Assembly: GCA_964017195.1 (NCBI GenBank)
Contig: OZ024891.1
Span: 3,573,920 to 3,637,919, forward strand
Length of the DNA stretch: 64,000 nucleotides
From: Siderastrea radians
Taxonomy: Eukaryota; Cnidaria; Anthozoa; Scleractinia; Rhizangiidae
Reading direction: 5' to 3'
Shown here: piece by piece, positions 12,630 to 24,812 of the stretch
Layout: every line of letters starts with the position of its first letter
Numbering within the stretch: the stretch's first letter is position 1
Made by a program: the position numbers and the translations under genes
The notes under the pieces: model-generated
Database searches by the model: none
The model's input: the letters and a program-made list of their open reading frames with translations, nothing else
Told to the model about the DNA's origin: nothing

Positions 12630-12738
12630 GTCTTCTTTTTTTCTTAACAAAGTTAATATACTTTACGTACTTGTGAACTTGTTGTTTAGTCTTCTGAAGA
12701 GGATTCAAGGACTCATATCGAAGCAGGTGATGGTGCCC

Positions 12739-12746
12739 CTTATATA
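12739..12746 (-). promoter_or_regulatory. TATA box of cysteine-rich gene 1
   Basis: TATATAAG on the minus strand, 110 bp upstream of the ATG, in a segment conserved in all three paralogues (CCTATATAAGGG). Confidence 0.7.
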
Positions 12747-15700
12747 GGAAAGAGTAATCCAAATTTGGAACAACATACACCGAAAAGCGGGAAAGTACAT
12801 TTTTTTTTACCATTACTTCACTAGTTATATTTGTTCGCTCTCGTTTCATCTCCTTTAACTACTTTTACGTCAGTTTCTACACTGTCAAAGTAGAATTCCT
12901 CAGATGGTAATCGTTTTAGTAATGTTGAAGCGCAGTGCTGATACTTCCTGAAGCTTGGAAGTAAAACCTTCTAATTGACCACATGATACGCGAGAACCAA
13001 TAAAATCACTGCGTGCTGAAACATACAGATGCCGTTTTTCCTGCGTTTCAAGGATGTTTACAGTAAATCTAACGTCGCTAAAATGACAGAAAGTCTGGTT
13101 CTTAGAAAAAAACTGTGCTAATTACAGCGTTATTCAGTAATTCCTATGGATATTTGTAAACGAATTCTCTGCTTGGAATAGTTACGATCTGAAGCTACTC
13201 TTCTTCCGACTTCCGCCGGCGTTCGTATGTTGCCATGGGCGTATTTCATCCTTGCTTTGAGACAATTTCCGATATTTTTTTCCTATATGATTACAAATTC
13301 ACATAACGCCCACAGTATTCTGCGAATCCCAACTAAAATTCTGTTGAATTAGCATATTACGTTGAGAATTTTTTTAATAGGAAGTTTTCTTCGTTGACTC
13401 CGTTAAAGGAAGAAAGATTTATACTTATATTCCAGTCTCTGTAACCGAGCGTAACCCGTATCACTGGCTTTTGTAGCGAAATCGTGTTTGTAATTACAGT
13501 GTCGTGAATATGTTAAAAAAAACATAAATATATTGTAATGCTTTTAAAACTCCTGAAAAATTGCCGGGTATGTGAATTAAATACGTGCGTATCATATGAG
13601 CAAAATCTCAAGTCGCATTAGCCACTGAAATATCATGCCATGGGACACGGAAGAATATCTACCCGGTGTGGATTTCTTTTTGAAGCTAGACAATGATATA
13701 TGAACGTCATTTCTGGGAGTTTTCGAAAGTATTTATTTTTAAAAGGCACGAAAAGGCACTAGTTTATCCCAAAGTGACTTCCCATAAAGTTTAAAATCTC
13801 AAAACTAAACATGATATGTTAGGTCAAGTATTCGCTGATCAGGCGATAAGTGATAGTGATTTCCGGAATCATCTCTCTGACCTTTATATGGCTGCGCTTA
13901 CGGGTTGTTTTTGATAATCTTTTAATTTAATTTAATTTTGTTTTTATTTTATTTCATTTCATTTTATTTTATTTTAGGTGTGCTTTAATTTGGCCTTGAA
14001 CTGAAATAGGGAAAAGGTTTTTAAATAGAGGTTGGAGTTTTCGTCTATTTACGCGACATCTTTTACGCAGGTCATTTTTCACGCAATGCTGCGTGAGTTA
14101 CCTTCTGAAATAATTTCCGTTTAATTGACAGGACTTTTCTCAGAGACTATTTGTTTTATACTAAAATAATGCAGTGTAGGAAATAAAACCAGTCATTGTT
14201 GAACTTTGGTTTTCAATCTACTTTTCATTATTAACACGTATTCAACAAAATGAATGAGAGTGCCTTAGGTTCGAAAACGTATCGTATGCACCGAAAGACG
14301 TGACGCCCATCGCACGATTCTGGATTCATACAACTCGGATATAAACCGTAAACCCCTTCCGTTGCATTCGTAAAACAAGCGTGAAACTAATGGTTTTTTA
14401 TAGAAGTTTTTAAGTGATTTATTTTATTGCAAGGTGTTGCATGACTCTTCCGGAATGAGCCACACCTTGAACATGCGCTTTAGCGTTTTACTTCCTGGTT
14501 CTCTTAACGCCAAAAAGAAATACACTAAGGGTTCAAGTTATCACTGGTCTGACAACTTACAACAATGCAATATAATTTGTTTCCCATTAATGGTAATACT
14601 GATTTCCTTGATGTCTAAGAGAAAAAAAATACCGAATTGGCCAAAATCCCAGTTGAGATCGACCGGAAGGGACTTTCTTTGGCCACCAAACTGAACAGTT
14701 TCACTCAAGTAAAAGACAAGCTGAATCACTGAAATGATATCTTTAAAAAATACAAAATCGACCTAAGAAAGAAATGTAGCAAGTCCTGACTGTAAGGCAA
14801 AAATCCACCACAAGAGGATAATGGTCAGGAGAAAACTCCCTATGCTTCGCCATGTTTAAGTAAGCCAGACAAATTACTTGTGCAATGATAGGCCTGCAGA
14901 GCTATCTAATTCTTTCTTGTGATCGAGCTTGTCAACAACAGCATTGCTCTACATGTTGTTTTAAGCAAAACAGAGTTTCCAAAAGTGGCATTTTATGAAG
15001 CTCGTGCAGTCAGAAGGGAGAGTTAATATAGAGCTGCAGGCTACAAATGTACTAAATAAAAAAAAACTGATAGTTATCATATGAAGCCAACGCGTTCTTA
15101 GACCGTTTATCGCTTCCTCCAACGATAAAGGGAAGAAAAAAAACCGCGGACAGTATTGCGTATTGGGTGACTCATCTCCGGCTTTGTCATGAAGAGGAGT
15201 CCCCCACCTACCCTTCCCTCTATGTGTTTTCTATTCGATTCCTTTTCATTTACAAACGGATATTTTTATCTCTTTTTTAAAAAAAATTAAGTGTTCCTGT
15301 GCACTAGTTTATTTGTTTTTACCGGTTCACAACTCAGAAGAGCTAACTGAAAAACCGTGGAAATCGCTCAGCTTTGCAGAGTCTGACAACCCGTTCTGTG
15401 TTTTTCACAAGACGTCAGTGGAATACGATTTTGTTGCGTTATTTCAGTTTCGAAAACCGGAACGTTTATCCTTCCACCGGGAAGGACACACTTTATATCA
15501 AATCCAATTTTTCAAATAGAAACGACTGAAAAGCCTATCATACCTTTGGCTACAGCCTAAAATAGAATCCATGCACATTAAAAAGCACCGCTCTGGTCCA
15601 CGAAATAGACTTGAAATTAGAGCAAGATGATTCGAAAACGCAGTATCACGATAACATGAAACAAAGACTACACGCTGGTGTAATGTTACGAAAAGTTTCC

Positions 15701-16690
15701 TTTTTGATTATTTTCGTCCTGAAGCGAATAAATTTAATTTCTATTTTCGGATTTATTTCTTCTATTTTAGTTGGCGTGCCCCACAAATAACACCACACGT
15801 GCAAGGTGTACGTGCACATTGAACTCCATATCGGCAGTTCAGTATGAAATGGCCGGGAAATGGCGCACGTGCTGGCCAACTGCGTTCGTTGCTTAAAGGA
15901 GCTACGTCACAGATAATGCAACTTGAAAAAGCTGGCAAGTTTTTTCAAGTTTGTCATTCGTAATCCGTCTTAATCTCCCTCAGTCGTAACCATCCTTGTT
16001 TAGTTTTGGTTAATTATTACTTCTTTGGTGTTTTTCTAACTTAGGAAACTATTATTTTGAGGTTTCCGTTTATGAGAAAATAATTTTGTCAGATCAGAAA
16101 AATGAATGAAAACGCCGTGACATAGTTCCTTTAAAATTAAAATTCAACATTTCAACCTAGAACGTCCGCACTACAAACGCTTATTACGTAGTCTACGTCG
16201 CTCAGTGTTTTGATGTTTTTTTTTTAATTCCCACTTTATTTTAACCTTAACATACTCTGAAATGAAATTTATTTTACGCAGGCTACCTATGAAATTAAGA
16301 ACTAAATTCAGGGGCACTCAAAATCCAGGAAATTAAACTTGGGCCACAGGTAAGAAAAATTTTCCTTAAACTGAGGAAAATATGAAGTAGTTTCAAGTTA
16401 CGATGTTTGTAAATGATCATCTTCTTTTCGGAACTTCAATTCCCCCCTTGATCTAACTGCAGCGAAACTTTGGCACACAGTAAACTCATTACATCAAAAT
16501 AACAGAATGAATTGTTTGCCTGTTACGAAAACCTAAAAGTAAGTGTAACAGATTAATCATTAAAATAGATCGTTGAAGTTGTATCAGTAAAAACGCGCGA
16601 GCAAATAATGCTAAGGGCAGTGAATTCGTAGCGCATTGTATTCAGTGTGTTTAAATGAGCAATGAGATCGACCATAGGCGTATTAAGAAT

Positions 16691-17427
16691 GTCAGTAAAC
16701 ATCGAAGAAACCGCGGACACAGCTCAAAATTCGATTTGGCTAATACTTTGCATATTGGTAGGCTTAAGTACCACACATATGAAAATGATACTCTTTTATT
16801 CAAATATTCATTCGTTTGCGAGAAATAAATTTGAAATCGTTAACGGCATTTTCCTTCAACAAAACCCCCGAAATTGTCAACATTCGAAACGTTCCTGAGC
16901 AAGCTTAAAGCAAAGTTTGAATTGTTTTCACGTAAATCCTATTCGATTGATGCTTCTTAGGTTATGTTAATATAAAAACCGTTCATTACCCTCTCTTAAA
17001 AATATAGTAGGACTTGTTTTGACAAGCGCACCTACAGCCTCTCGGAAAAGTGCTCGTAAGGTCCTCAGATAGACTGTACCAAAAATGCCCGTGGTACGTA
17101 ACAGATATCACCGGGAAACCTCCTAAGATACCTTTAAGGATGATTTCAACTTTCTGCCGTTTTATTTTCTTGGGATCTTCGGTACTTTTGCAACAAAGCA
17201 TTCCTTAAGTTAGTAGTTTTTCACTATTCGGCCGTCATATTGGAATGCAAAACAAGGAAGATATTGAAAATTGAAAGGTTGTTGCCGCCGCTTATCAGGC
17301 GACAGAAAGACGCTTGCACCGAGTTTCAAATCTAAATAATCTTTGTGTTTCTTTTAAGAACTTAAATTAACAGAATAAAGCAAGGGATGAATGAAAGCAT
17401 CGAGATTTATACTAGAAAAGAAACGCG
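16691..17427. other. No recognisable content
   Basis: Between the end of duplicated block 1 and the TTA-flanked transposon I find only short chance reading frames and no repeat or splice structure I can support. Confidence 0.4.
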
Positions 17428-17539
17428 TTATGCACCAGTCAAAGTAAATCCCCCCCCCTCCCAACCCGGGAAAGGCAGGGACATTAGCGAAACAAAAACC
17501 GATCGTTGACTCTCAAAACTGTCCAGGTACGCGGGGTTT

Positions 17540-19720
17540 TGGACGAGAATTGCTTCTTCGGTATCCAAACCGGGGAATTTCTCTGCTGGAGGCTTGGAGT
17601 CTAGAACTGTGTGTTGCAAAGAGACTGGGACCAGCCCAGAGGGCATGGTGAAAAACCATTTTTCATTTAGAAAGAACCCATCACAACACGCTGCTGATTT
17701 CAAGTTCCTTAAAACAACTCAAGAGTTTAAGAATGACTCAACCAATAAACCTGTTGATTGTATCCGGGTTGATGGAGCCACTGATGAGCGACCCTCTATT
17801 CTAGAAGTTCAATTTTTGTGGACAGAGGTTCACCTTGTTGAAGAGAAGATATGTACTTGTCTTGCAGCACGAAACAGTGGAGGAAGTTTCTTGAACAGAG
17901 TTGAATTGGTCAATGGTTGCATTGCAAGGGCACACAGTAATATCTTCATCCCCTGTACATTGAATGGGTCAGATTTCAATGAAGATGGCCTCAATAAAAA
18001 GAAGCTGAAAGAGAATTTGGAAGCTGCCACAGAGGTATACATTGATATAGTACAAGATGCTCCCTTTGGAAAAACCACTATCAAGTTTTTCAAGGGCGCT
18101 AACGATGAGAATGCTACATATTTACAAAAGAGGAGAGAAAAATTGTTGAAGTTTTTACATGGTTCGAAAAGTGCAAAACAAGAACTAAAAAAGGAGACCC
18201 AGTATTTTACCGATATTGCGAAGAGGTGTGGCAGGTTGGAATTGATCACCAAGTTAAGGGGCTTCCAGAGCAATATGTCTTCTTTCTGTATGCTTGCTAC
18301 AAGCCTAACTGCATACACCCAGTGTGCAAAAAAGGCATTCCACCTACGGGTCCAAAGTGGTATGATGATGGTCCAAGTCTCTGTTGCTATATTAAAGTGC
18401 ACCTAACCCCAAAATATTTTTTTCGCTAAAATAACTCTTTGCACCTGTTCGAAAAGCATTACGCCTTTTTTTTATGAAATCCCCCTCAGTCTTGACTTTT
18501 TATAGGCTGTAAAAGTTACGAAATCTAGCCATCATTTGGTGCACGACCGAGCTAGTGAGGGCATGGGTCTACTCTGGATTTGACGTCACAAACTGCTTTG
18601 CATGCATGTTTACAAAGACTTAAGAAGATGCAAATCAGTTTGTGATGTCAAATCCAGAATAGACCCATGCCCTCACTTGCTCGGTTGTGTACCAGATGAT
18701 GGCCAGATTTCGTAATTTTTACAGCCTATAAAAAGTCAAGACTGAGGGGGATTTCATAAAAAAAAGGCGTAATGCTTTTCGAACAGGTGCAAAGAGTTAT
18801 TTTAGCGAAAAAAATATTTTGGGGTTAGGTGCACTTTAAAGACTCAAAACGGCCTTGGGGTGGTCAATGCAAGGACTGTGAGAGCTGTGCAGGGCACTAT
18901 ATGTAAGTTTTGGATGGTGTTGCTTATATTACTGCCAATGGAACTAGGGACTGTGTCTTCCGTTGTGCTGAAAAGGAAGTTTTCTAGCCTTGTCAAGACA
19001 ATGGATCCAAGCGCTATTGGTGATGATGAAATTGAAAAATGTGCCAGAGAAACATTATTGACGACAAAGGAAGTGAGAATGTGGTTTAGTCATTTGGCCG
19101 AAGTAAAAGAACGCAGAAGGGCAGGAGCGATTAAAGCCGCAAGGACAAGACAAGCCAAAAATGGTAATTGAATTACAATAATTTTTAATATGTGGACTGG
19201 AACTTTTCTTTTAGGTGTACCTGCTAAGCTTTCCTTTTTGTCATGTGTGTTTTGCAGCAGAGAAGCAGAGAACAACTGGATATTGTCCCTGTGGGAAACC
19301 AGATGATGACTTCATGATTGCATGTGTTGAACAGGGGTGCAAGTATGAGTGGTTTCACTTTGTTTGCGTGGGTCTTAATGGCAAAAGTATTCCTGATGGT
19401 GATTGGTATTGCCCAGAGTGTCTTGGTAAGCATGTTATTGCTCTTTTTTTCCATTATATAAATCGGATTTCCCTAAGGAAACTTGTACACTAGTAACTGG
19501 GATGTAGGATGGGGGGGGGGGGGGGCTGGGGGGTTAGTGGTGGGAAATTTGTAGCAAATTTGCAATTTCCTCCAAACTGAAGTGAGCCTTTAAAAGTATG
19601 CAAAGTTAATACCTTATGGAACATGCAAACAAAGTGACATGCAACATGCAAACAAAGTGACCAAATACATCCATTAAATGATGTTTTAATTTCTTTAATA
19701 CAGGTGGCAAGTCTCCCTGA
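17540..19720 (+). pseudogene. Decayed transposon gene: transposase-like region, homeodomain-like helix and PHD finger
   Basis: The open frame starts upstream of 17594 and runs to about 18230, with VDGATDERPSILEVQFLWTE and GSFLNRVELVNGC. It resembles a catalytic region of a cnidarian transposon protein whose family I cannot name. A frameshift near 18226 moves to the frame reading HQVKGLPEQYVFFLYACYKP and GPKWYDDGPSLCCYIK. There a MITE interrupts it, and the frame resumes as DSKRPWGGQCKDCESCAGHY. More frameshifts follow before TTKEVRMWFSHLAEVKERRR, a homeodomain-like recognition helix. The last two introns are intact and in phase: 19164-19257 and 19426-19703. They join a PHD finger (CPCGKPDDDFMIACVEQGC, then WYCPECL) to GGKSP and a stop at 19718-19720. 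AATAAA lies at 19767-19772. Confidence 0.7.
18396..18835. mobile_element. 440-bp palindromic MITE at a TTAA site
   Basis: Two arms of about 200 bp are inverted copies (AGTGCACCTAACCCC at each end) around a short centre. TTAA flanks both sides (18392-18395 and 18836-18839). Removing it with one TTAA rejoins the interrupted reading frame across the junction, so the insertion site is exact. TTAA targeting fits piggyBac or Kolobok-type transposases. Confidence 0.88.
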
Positions 19721-20139
19721 AAAAAAAAAGAGTTGAAGAGCTCTCCAGAATGAATTTAAAAGAGGAAATAAAGTCGTTCAATGTTACCTTGTTGTCTGTT
19801 TTTGTGTTTTATACATGTTGTGGCCCAAAATTTTCATTGATCTAAAATTTTTGAAACCAGCTTGATTTATATTTCCATTTGATTCAGATTATGATAATTA
19901 ATATAAGACAATAAAAAAATTGAAAACCAAACCGGTTTGAAAAAATTCGAAAAAAATAAAAATTGGAACCTCAGCATATACTTTCACTGGTAGGCGGGGA
20001 CAGGCGAGGACATTGGAATGAAAATATTTACCCTGGGGGTGGGGTCATTGGCTCACATCTTCGAGTTCTTTTGTCCAATTCCACGCCTTTTCCCGGGGTT
20101 GGGGGGGGGGGGGGGCGGGGATTTACTTTGACTGGTGCA

Positions 20140-22949
20140 TTAGGCAAATATTTCGCATTTGTTCCGTGACTCACCTCAGAGTGACCTCACTCAACAAACC
20201 TGATGAAGACTGGTATTGACCAGTCGAAATATTGTAACATACGTCTTTTCACGTTGTTTGATCAGTCCCTGCAGTAGTCATTTTGACAATCATTTATATT
20301 TTTACTATTCTTGACTGATCACGATCTTTCTGATCCAACGTTGAGCCAGGTTGATCGTACACGGTTTTTTGCAGTGGTTTTATACCTTAACTTCATATTA
20401 AATCCATCTGATATAATAGGCTGCCTTTCGTTTGTTTCTTATTTAGATTGATTTCTCCTCTACACAATTTATGCTTAATACTGTTATGAATCTGGCTTTT
20501 GCTAGCCTTTCATCAAAATTTTCTCCTACTGGAGATATGACACGTAATTGTTTACGCTTTGACACTTGACATGCCGACACGGTTCATTTCCTATCTGTCA
20601 CGCAACTGATAACAAACGAAGCTTCCATTTCAGAAGAACTTTAAATCCAAAAAATTGAAAAATGTAAGGACATACCAAGAACGTATGCGGGGCTTAAATG
20701 TAGCTATTAACTATATTTTTCCTTCCATTTTTTAAAAGACGTTTATACTCTGGGTAGAGCCTTGACCGGAAAGGGTCACTGGGAAAGAAAAGCCTCCTCC
20801 AAGGGTCTCCCACCATAAGAGTGAAGGGGGTGCTCGTCATACCTTCTGCAACCGGTTAGGATGATAAAATATAGAAAAATCACCCTTAGAATTATTCTGA
20901 TTCCTTCCAGCGTATGATCTAGAAAAGTGACAGGAAACAGAACTGCCTTGTCGGCAGGTACCTCATAGGGGTGAAAAATGACGGGCTACGCCCATAAAAC
21001 GATATTCGGGTACCTCTTAGGAGTTCCCGCCACCTTTTGGGGAGTCTCTCCAAACCCTGTTCCCCCCCCCCCCATCCCACGCGTCATCTCCTTCCATATT
21101 CACGAGGAATGAGGTGGTGAAGAGCGCGCTGAAAGTTTCTCTTCTTACCTGAAAATGTTTTCAAACTTGATACGAAGGATTTCAAAAGCAAACGCCTTTT
21201 CGACAACCGCGTTAGGCTTTGAAGTTAGGATTCAGCTGCAACTGCCCTCTGCTGGTCTTCAATGTCGCTGCTGGATTCGTAATGCACACTGCCTTGTGAA
21301 GCCTTTTTTCGCCAATAGTAGAAGAAAAATCCCCCCAACTGACTTTTGTGGTGAAAAACTGGCAATATCATTTGTAAGTGTTCCATATGAACCCATCTAA
21401 GGGACTTTCCCTTTAATTTTTTTTACTGTGTCCCTGTGGAGTACCCCTTTACCTTGTTTATTTGTAATGCTTAATTTTACTTTTCACAGTCGCTACAATA
21501 ACCTGTTTATTTTTAAACTATCACATATAATTAGTTTAGTCGGTCCCGTAGCTTCCAATTCCGACTAGCTCCGTTTGGCGTTTTCCTTAGACTCTTGCGG
21601 CTGCCCCGAAAGTTTATTTTGCACACATTTTCGAGTGGATGACCTCCGCCGGCCGATTTCCAAATTTGAATGGTGCAGGGGAAATTATGTGATCAAAGGG
21701 GTATGACTGTTTCCTGAATGTCTGCTCACGCACCTCACCCTCCTTTACATTGGACTCCAACCTTTTGCACTTCCGAATAGACCCCCCACTTTATTATTTT
21801 CAAACTATCCCGTATACATAAACAGTGAAACAAGGCATCGCTTGCCTTATTGGTGCAATTTCTTCTCGCATTAGTATTGCACCGATTTCTACTTCGGCGA
21901 ACGTCAACTCGTTAGCACGCATTACCATGTCAATTCTCTTTTTCAGTGTGAACGTAGGCAAAGACGCATACGAAAAAGTATGCGTGGTGTGGACAGGTGG
22001 AAATGATACGAAACCCCTTGCAATTTGTGTGAACTGAAAGATTTGCCACGCTTTAGGCAAAATGAAGCTCAGGTACTTTTTAAAACGTAATAAATTTGTG
22101 TTGAACAGGCCTAGTTCCACAGCATTTTTTTGCGTCTTGATATTTTGCTGCCGACATGACATGACGGATTCTCTGATGTTACGACTGAACTATGGCCACT
22201 TTCCTCAAGAACCCGAAAACTGAGAATGTGCAAACACATCTAAAAGGCATTCGAATGTGTACATCTGATTTCCATGACCAATAATGTATAAGGGATCGGG
22301 AGGGACCATTGACTTTTGAGACTTGGCGGGGGGGGGGGGGGTATGAAGAAAGAGCATCCTCTAAGCATATTCGTACAATGACAAAATTCCCGCGGAACAC
22401 CAGTGCCAAAAAAAAATTCCATACCACATCCAGTGGGCTGGAAATAAAAGACTGCTGCAGGACGTTCCTACGGCCAGCTGACACAAGTACAATAACTTCA
22501 TTTACTACAGACTGTTAAAAGCTTCGTTTTAATGTTTGCATAGTTAGCGAAAAATAATTAACTGCAGTTTAAACACTTTCACATGCTCCGCAGAAAGCTG
22601 AAAACTCTGCATTTCCAACGGCAAAAATTTTTTAGATTCCCCGTGGGACCATGTTACTGGACCTCTCTTGATACCCCACCCCGGCGGTCCTTCGTTCGTT
22701 AACCTCCTTTCTCTAAATACCCCAGTGTTGCGGGTCTCGTCTCTCAACTTGTTTTCAATTGCCCAGGTAGAGGCCAGACTCCATTCCTTAGTAGCAAGGG
22801 ATCGATATCTCACACCAAACCCCAACGAAACACTTCTTTACGACTGATTGATGAGAGATTTCATGCCTTCACCAAAACGCTCCTTCCCCCCACCCCCCCG
22901 GCCCTAACCGGTCAAGAGTCAAATGGTCAGCCCCTTACATTGTCAGCCC
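20140..22949. other. Intergenic; no gene supported
   Basis: Short reading frames on both strands lack splice support or recognisable similarity. A hammerhead-like motif at 20200-20229 is described in the findings. Runs of G or C near 21.06, 22.33 and 22.89 kb are typical of degraded repeats. Confidence 0.4.
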
Positions 22950-23500
22950 CTTACAGTGTCAGTGTCTACCTCTAACTCACTAGAACTCATTACAAACCAG
23001 AAACATCGGCGGGCAGTAGCAAAACTTAGGGCAGGTAATCATAACCTAAGAATTGAAACTGGAAGACATTCCACCCCTAAACTCCCTGAGCATCTGAGAA
23101 TCTGTCAATACTGCAGCTCAAATGAAGTTGAAAACGAAGCACACCTCATCTTATTTTGCAACAAATATGACACAATTAGAAATTCTTTAGTGGAAGATAT
23201 CATTAGCAAATATCCCGAATTCGATTATTTAAATACTAATAACAAAATTGTTTTTCTCTTTAATAGTACTGATGCTTTCATTTGTAAAAGATTAGGTCAC
23301 TTCATTTACGAAGCTTTTTCATTAAGAAATGAATCATTAGATACAAGAATTGTAAATTAACCGCTTTCGTTACTTTAATTTTATACTTCGTTTTTCTTCT
23401 TCTTTTTTTTTGTTTTTGTTTTTGTTTTTATGTGCAATACCATTTGTAATTGGGAATGCAAATAAACTGTTGTTGTTGTTGTTGTTGTCGTTGTTTTAGC
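22950..23500 (+). mobile_element. 5'-truncated non-LTR retrotransposon (LINE) 3' end
   Basis: The open frame to 23360 has the C-terminal zinc-knuckle style of LINE reverse transcriptase proteins: RICQYCSSNEVENEAHLILF, with preceding AVAKLRAGNHNLRIETGRH. After the stop come a T-rich 3' UTR, AATAAA and a (TGT)n tail at about 23466-23496. Such a short simple-repeat tail fits CR1/L2-like elements. Severe 5' truncation fits target-primed reverse transcription. Confidence 0.8.
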
Positions 23501-24812
23501 ACGGATAAGCAAAACAATCCTAGAGTTGATTTTCAATCGACATTTTGCACTCTATAACCCTTAATTTCACAGTATTTCTTTTTCGTCACTAAAGCCATAT
23601 TTTAAAATTGGATTTTACCGTGTATTTTATTCGGAACTTCAGTGGTGTCACGCAAGCCGATCGCGCCGATCACAAGCACGAAATGCCGTTTGGTAGCAAG
23701 ATACATTTACTTGCAGGTGAAGCATGAGTGGATGTGATTCTTTTTCTTAATACACGATTGATTTGTACTGGGGAAAAAGTGGTAAAATCGATGTCGGCAA
23801 GGTTGTGCACGCCGCGACACTGAATTTTGCGAGATAGTTAGACAATAGTTTCCAAAGGTGATTTCAAAGGTGAGTTATATCCATTTGTTGCGTACTCTAT
23901 GAATTTCGGCCGGAAATACGTTTTGTTTTTAAACTATATCATCTAAAACTGACAAAAATAAGGTACCTGAACCGAGAGGTTATAGCTGGAGAAATCAGCG
24001 AAACGGAACTTCATGCATCACCAAAATTCTCAAGGTCGGTTCAATGTTTGTTTATCGGCTCGCGCTTTGTCAACCGGCAAAAATTTACGACGCCTTTCGC
24101 TCTTATCTGAATGTTTTTGACGATGAGGTGGGAGAATATTTTCTACTAAATTCAATTATGTGTATTTTTATTTTTGAAAATAGCATTGTTGACAGAACAT
24201 AAAACCTATTTGTGGGCTTCGTTTCAGATTCAATATGGCGGCTCTTGGCAAATTAGTGAAATTGGTAAACTTCAACGAAGTTTACTCGCAAGCCTTTTAA
24301 CTGTCCCATAAAAATACAAGCATAATTGTTAACATTTATCCTTAAACTGTATGCAAAGTACATTCTGCGGGTTTATCTTGACGTACCGACAGGTTTTTTC
24401 GGGAGTTGTTTTAGGCTAGCTCACAGCTATTCGCAAGAAGCTGACAAGTGTCTTCAAGTAAGGGGCCATAACACTTATGTGACTAGAGAGTAATTGCTTT
24501 TTCCTATCATAAACGAATTGAATAAGGGCCAAAATACAAAGTTATCGCACAGAAAGTTTTACAGTTGATTCTCAACTCAAGCGACAACGCTATGAACATG
24601 ATTAAATTTCGACCCTTCGCATTTCAAATTTGGCTCTTTTCGGGACCCAACGGTTCTTATTTAATTTCTCTCAAACGAGCGAACATTCGATTGATTAAAC
24701 AGACCCCGTTTTATTTGGTTTGGTACCAAAGGCTATCAATATAAAAAGTATGGGCAGAATCGAATTTTGAGCTGTGGCCGCGATTTTCCAATTATCTTTG
24801 GTTCTCAAGGTT
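23501..24812. other. No recognisable gene
   Basis: An ATGGCGGCTCTTGGC start followed by a possible GTAAAC donor near 24234-24270 could be a first exon, but no partner exon was found. Nothing else is supportable here. Confidence 0.35.

Larger units (their letters stand above)
10735..16690. repeat. Segmental duplication, cysteine-rich block copy 1
   Basis: This block holds the first cysteine-rich gene, its shared 3' UTR and about 4 kb of upstream sequence. It aligns with 36650-38935 (shorter) and with 42527-47800 plus 53335-53865. Conserved stretches well away from the gene, such as AGGAAATTAAACTTGGGCCA at about 16.33 kb (matching about 53.50 kb), show that whole segments were duplicated and not only the gene. 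From 12.75 to 16.69 kb I see no convincing coding sequence. Confidence 0.85.
17431..20139 (+). mobile_element. 2.7-kb DNA transposon with TTA duplications and a PHD-finger gene
   Basis: Inverted termini begin TGCACCAGTCAAAGTAAATC on the left and, on the other strand, the same 20 bases on the right. Both continue into a C-rich run and CCGGGAAA. Each end is flanked by TTA (17428-17430 and 20140-20142). Inside is one decayed multi-exon gene on the plus strand. A 3-bp TTA duplication is known for PIF/Harbinger, and other superfamilies also give 3 bp; the protein does not let me choose. Poly-G/C runs near both ends could hide assembly errors. Confidence 0.75.

Noticed and set aside
15313..15519. 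Plus-strand frame whose translation partly matches the paralogous segment at 46.97-47.16 kb (HNSE.LTEK.W, EYDFVA)
   Set aside because: The paralogue has frame-breaking indels and a stop, so the similarity is explained by segmental duplication of non-coding DNA.
17428..17703. Minus-strand frame FPGWEGGGFTLTGA, echoed near 20.1 kb
   Set aside because: The echo is the translated terminal inverted repeat of the transposon, not a protein motif.
21140..21400. Minus-strand exon candidate ending in a GTAAGAAG donor near 21146
   Set aside because: The frame upstream contains stops and no partner exon or similarity was found.
23047..23360. Possible host zinc-finger gene
   Set aside because: The zinc-knuckle, truncated 5' end and (TGT)n tail are standard for a LINE C-terminus.
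24234..24270. Possible first exon ATGGCGGCTCTTGGC with donor
   Set aside because: Only eleven codons and no supported downstream exon.
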